Shown here: positions 61,620 to 64,000 of the stretch, in pieces | Position numbering within the stretch: position 1 is the first letter of the stretch | How the letters are laid out: each line of letters begins with the position of its first letter | Assembly (NCBI GenBank): GCA_035048485.1 | Contig: CM068590.1 | Coordinates: 15,347,798-15,411,797 of the forward strand | Origin: Pteria penguin | Lineage: Eukaryota > Mollusca > Bivalvia > Pterioida > Pteriidae | Reading direction: 5' to 3' | Length of the DNA stretch: 64,000 bases | Notes under the pieces: generated by a model | The model's input: only the letters and a program-made list of their open reading frames with translations | Database searches by the model: none | What the model was told of the DNA's origin: nothing | Translations under genes and position numbers: made by a program

Positions 61620-61865
61620 TAAGACTTAAACAAGACATACGACATACGACAATTTATGACAGACAGGATCCACGACATACGACGGACGACTAACGAAGAC
61701 GGACGAGTACCACGAAAGACGGCGGACAACAGACAATGACGAACGAAGACCACAACGTACTACGAACGACAACCGATGATTCTAGACAAGGATCTCGGCA
61801 GACGACGATGACGAACGGTGTCAACAACAAGCGGTAGACGACAGACGATTAGGGTGGACGGAGAC
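61620..61865 (+). repeat. degenerate ACGAC-rich low-complexity tract
   Basis: Dozens of acgac, acgaac and gacggac words with no fixed unit length. Cytosine and purine bias is on the plus strand. Confidence 0.6.
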
Positions 61866-63023
61866 TAATTCCAATTGATTACTTGAGTCCCTCGGCTGAC
61901 ATGAATTCCAAATCAACAGGTTCCAACCTTCTAGACAAGGAGTAAACTTGATGTAGTGGGTAAGCTCTTTAATAGTATGCGATGTAGATAAACAAGGTGC
62001 TATACTCGTTGTGTTTCTACTGGTTACCTTCTGCTTCTATGAAAACGAAAAATACCCGCCAACTAAACTTCGAGACACTTCTAAATGTAGGACTGGTAAT
62101 TAGTCGTGAGTTAATCATGACTTTGTTTATATTTATATTTCAACCTATGTCTACTTCATCATTTTAGTGTTATACATAGAACCCCTTTGGCATCAGCGGA
62201 TTAAGGGGCGAGGTTGCAAACCCCCTCCCCTACCTTTTGGTTGGAAAATTTAACCCCAAAAATGTCATTTTCGAATATTTTTAGAGCTGCAACCCCTCCC
62301 CTTTCCGAATCGAATACTGAAAAACATTAGTGATGGGAGTCTGCAACCCCCTCTCCTTTTTACAACATTTTCTAGATCCGCCTATGTTTCTATTTATACT
62401 GTATACTAATGCCGACAATATAATGATAGATTCTACAAGCTCATATTTAAAGTTTCGAGGGACATCATAACTTGTTGTAATGTCACCGATCACGTGATGG
62501 ATCAAATTGCCATTGTCGGATTACCGAGAGAGGACAATGGTAACAACTGCGATTCAATGAAGTTTGAAAAGTTAAATTGAATTTTGTATGTAATAACATA
62601 CATAAGTCGTCTGCCGATATGAACACTACGATTTCGGTTATATTTTAAATCATTTAAAAAGACTGCTTGTCGATTACGTATAAAGGATCCACTTGTATAC
62701 TTCTTTGGTATTTGGTGTGTCACTCACATGTGAAGTGAAATATATACATATAAACAACTTACCAGGAGAGAAACTAAAAAATTAGTACCTCCAAATGGAC
62801 AAAAACAAACCAGTCCAAAAATACGTTATAAAAGTCACAATTTGATTTCAGAATGGAATCAGAAACAAGAGCAGTAAGTCTGATTATCTAATATTCATTT
62901 TATGCAGCCAGTCTGTAGAAGTCTGTCGAAGAAGGGTCCCATCTGGGGCATATGTTTCCCTATCCTAGATCCAGCTCTTGACGTATCTGGTCGAAAAGTA
63001 ACCAACCTTGTAATGAATCATAA

Positions 63024-63293
63024 GTTAGTCATCCTTACCAAGTTTGATTAAAACCCCTCCAGTGGTTCTGAATAAGACGTCGAAAACATGGAAGTTTATA
63101 ATGCCAGATGGACAGAGGCTGGACGAAAAGTGCTCAAAATAGCTCGCTTGAACGTTAGTCATCCCTACCAAGTTTGATTAAAATCCCTCCAGTAGTTTTG
63201 AAGAGGACGCCGAAAGCATGAATGTTCATGTCGGACGGACAGGGGCCGGACGAAGAGTGACCACAATAGTTCACTTGAACCTTCGACCATGGT
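63024..63293 (+). repeat. 130-bp tandem duplication
   Basis: Two units, starting at 63024 and 63154, share gttagtcatcc, taccaagtttgattaaaa, ccctccagt and ggacgaa blocks. Confidence 0.85.
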
Positions 63294-64000
63294 GAGCTAA
63301 GAAAAATAAAAGAAACCCGACTTCTACAAGTAATTAACAATAAATCTGTACACAATTTTAGTTCATGTAAATGTGTAAATAGTGTAAGCGGATGTTCTTA
63401 GATCTTTCTTAACGTCCCAAAAACACGTAATTATATCTACGACAAAAAAGATGCCTTGTGTATTTTAATCATTTATCAATTATAATTATCGCCACCAATT
63501 TATAAATGTAATGGCTAAAATGCGTGAATGAGTTATTATCACGTGTTATTATATAATGAAAGCGAGATTGCCTCTCAAGACCGGATCTGTCAATAACTAA
63601 AGTACAAACATCGTCTATAACCTCTTACAGCTGTTTAAAGCTTTACAGTTCATTAACATCGAACATTCAGATGACATATTTATCACAATGGCCATGAAAG
63701 TGTTGAGACTCATTGTGCAAATCTATTTTCCTCTAATGAGTATTACTTGGCAGGTTTAGGCATAATATGTTCTTACAATTAGCGTAATTAAATTATCAAA
63801 TGAAGCAGAGATTAATTAACTTAACGAGAAATATTTATTCCCAATGAAAATGCAGCGTCAATGTTAATTATTGTTTTGCGGCAATCTTACTCCCTTCGAG
63901 GCTGTAAAAGAATTTAATTATTATATTTAAAGAACAATGAAATGACATACATACAACGAACTACAGTGAAAAGTATGTAAAATTTATTCTATAAGATATA
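63294..64000. other. intergenic region to window end
   Basis: No exon, RNA gene or repeat recognised. Confidence 0.4.

Overview
This 64 kb window is AT-rich, intron-rich animal DNA, most likely from a mollusc and probably a bivalve. The grounds are long introns with clean GT-AG boundaries, a dense load of tRNA-derived SINEs and short hairpin repeats, a GH16 beta-1,3-glucan-binding-type protein that keeps its catalytic glutamates, and a single-exon divergent nicotinic-receptor-like gene of the kind expanded in lophotrochozoans. The species was assigned by character of the sequence only.

Layout. 1-1639: a pogo/Tigger-like non-autonomous DNA transposon and a SINE. 1640-11181 (+): the 3' eleven coding exons of SART3 (end of the HAT region, basic linker, two RRMs, C-terminal tail); the 5' part lies off the window. 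11182-15082: UTR, repeats and a perfect 23-bp hairpin. 15083-25165 (+): a seven-exon gene for a secreted protein with a VWC-like module, four EGF modules, a second VWC-like module and a Pro/Thr-rich tail; one EGF exon carries a +1 frameshift. 28642-46546 (+): a thirteen-exon gene for a secreted CBM39-like plus GH16 protein (beta-1,3-glucan recognition protein/laminarinase family, 558 aa), with a broken Penelope-like retroelement in one intron. 46954-52265: an antisense retroelement remnant and other repeats. 52266-53501 (-): an intronless Cys-loop receptor subunit of 411 aa. 53502-64000: repeat-rich DNA without a convincing gene.

The most unusual content is RNA-like. On the minus strand at 55449-55488 there is a complete minimal type I hammerhead ribozyme motif, in one arm of a roughly 96-bp foldback whose other arm holds a mutated mirror copy. 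A second, larger hammerhead candidate (33023-33086) ends a 270-bp unit bounded by 17-bp direct repeats inside an intron of the GH16 gene, resembling a retrozyme. Weaker hammerhead-like hairpins occur at 50146-50195, 33870-33911, 32161-32210 and in both inverted terminal repeats of the Penelope-like element. Together these suggest that several hammerhead-bearing retroelement lineages have been active in this genome.

The two secreted-protein genes lie in tandem on the same strand. The GH16 protein probably binds and possibly cleaves beta-1,3-glucans (immune or digestive role). A link to the EGF/VWC protein is suggested only by adjacency.
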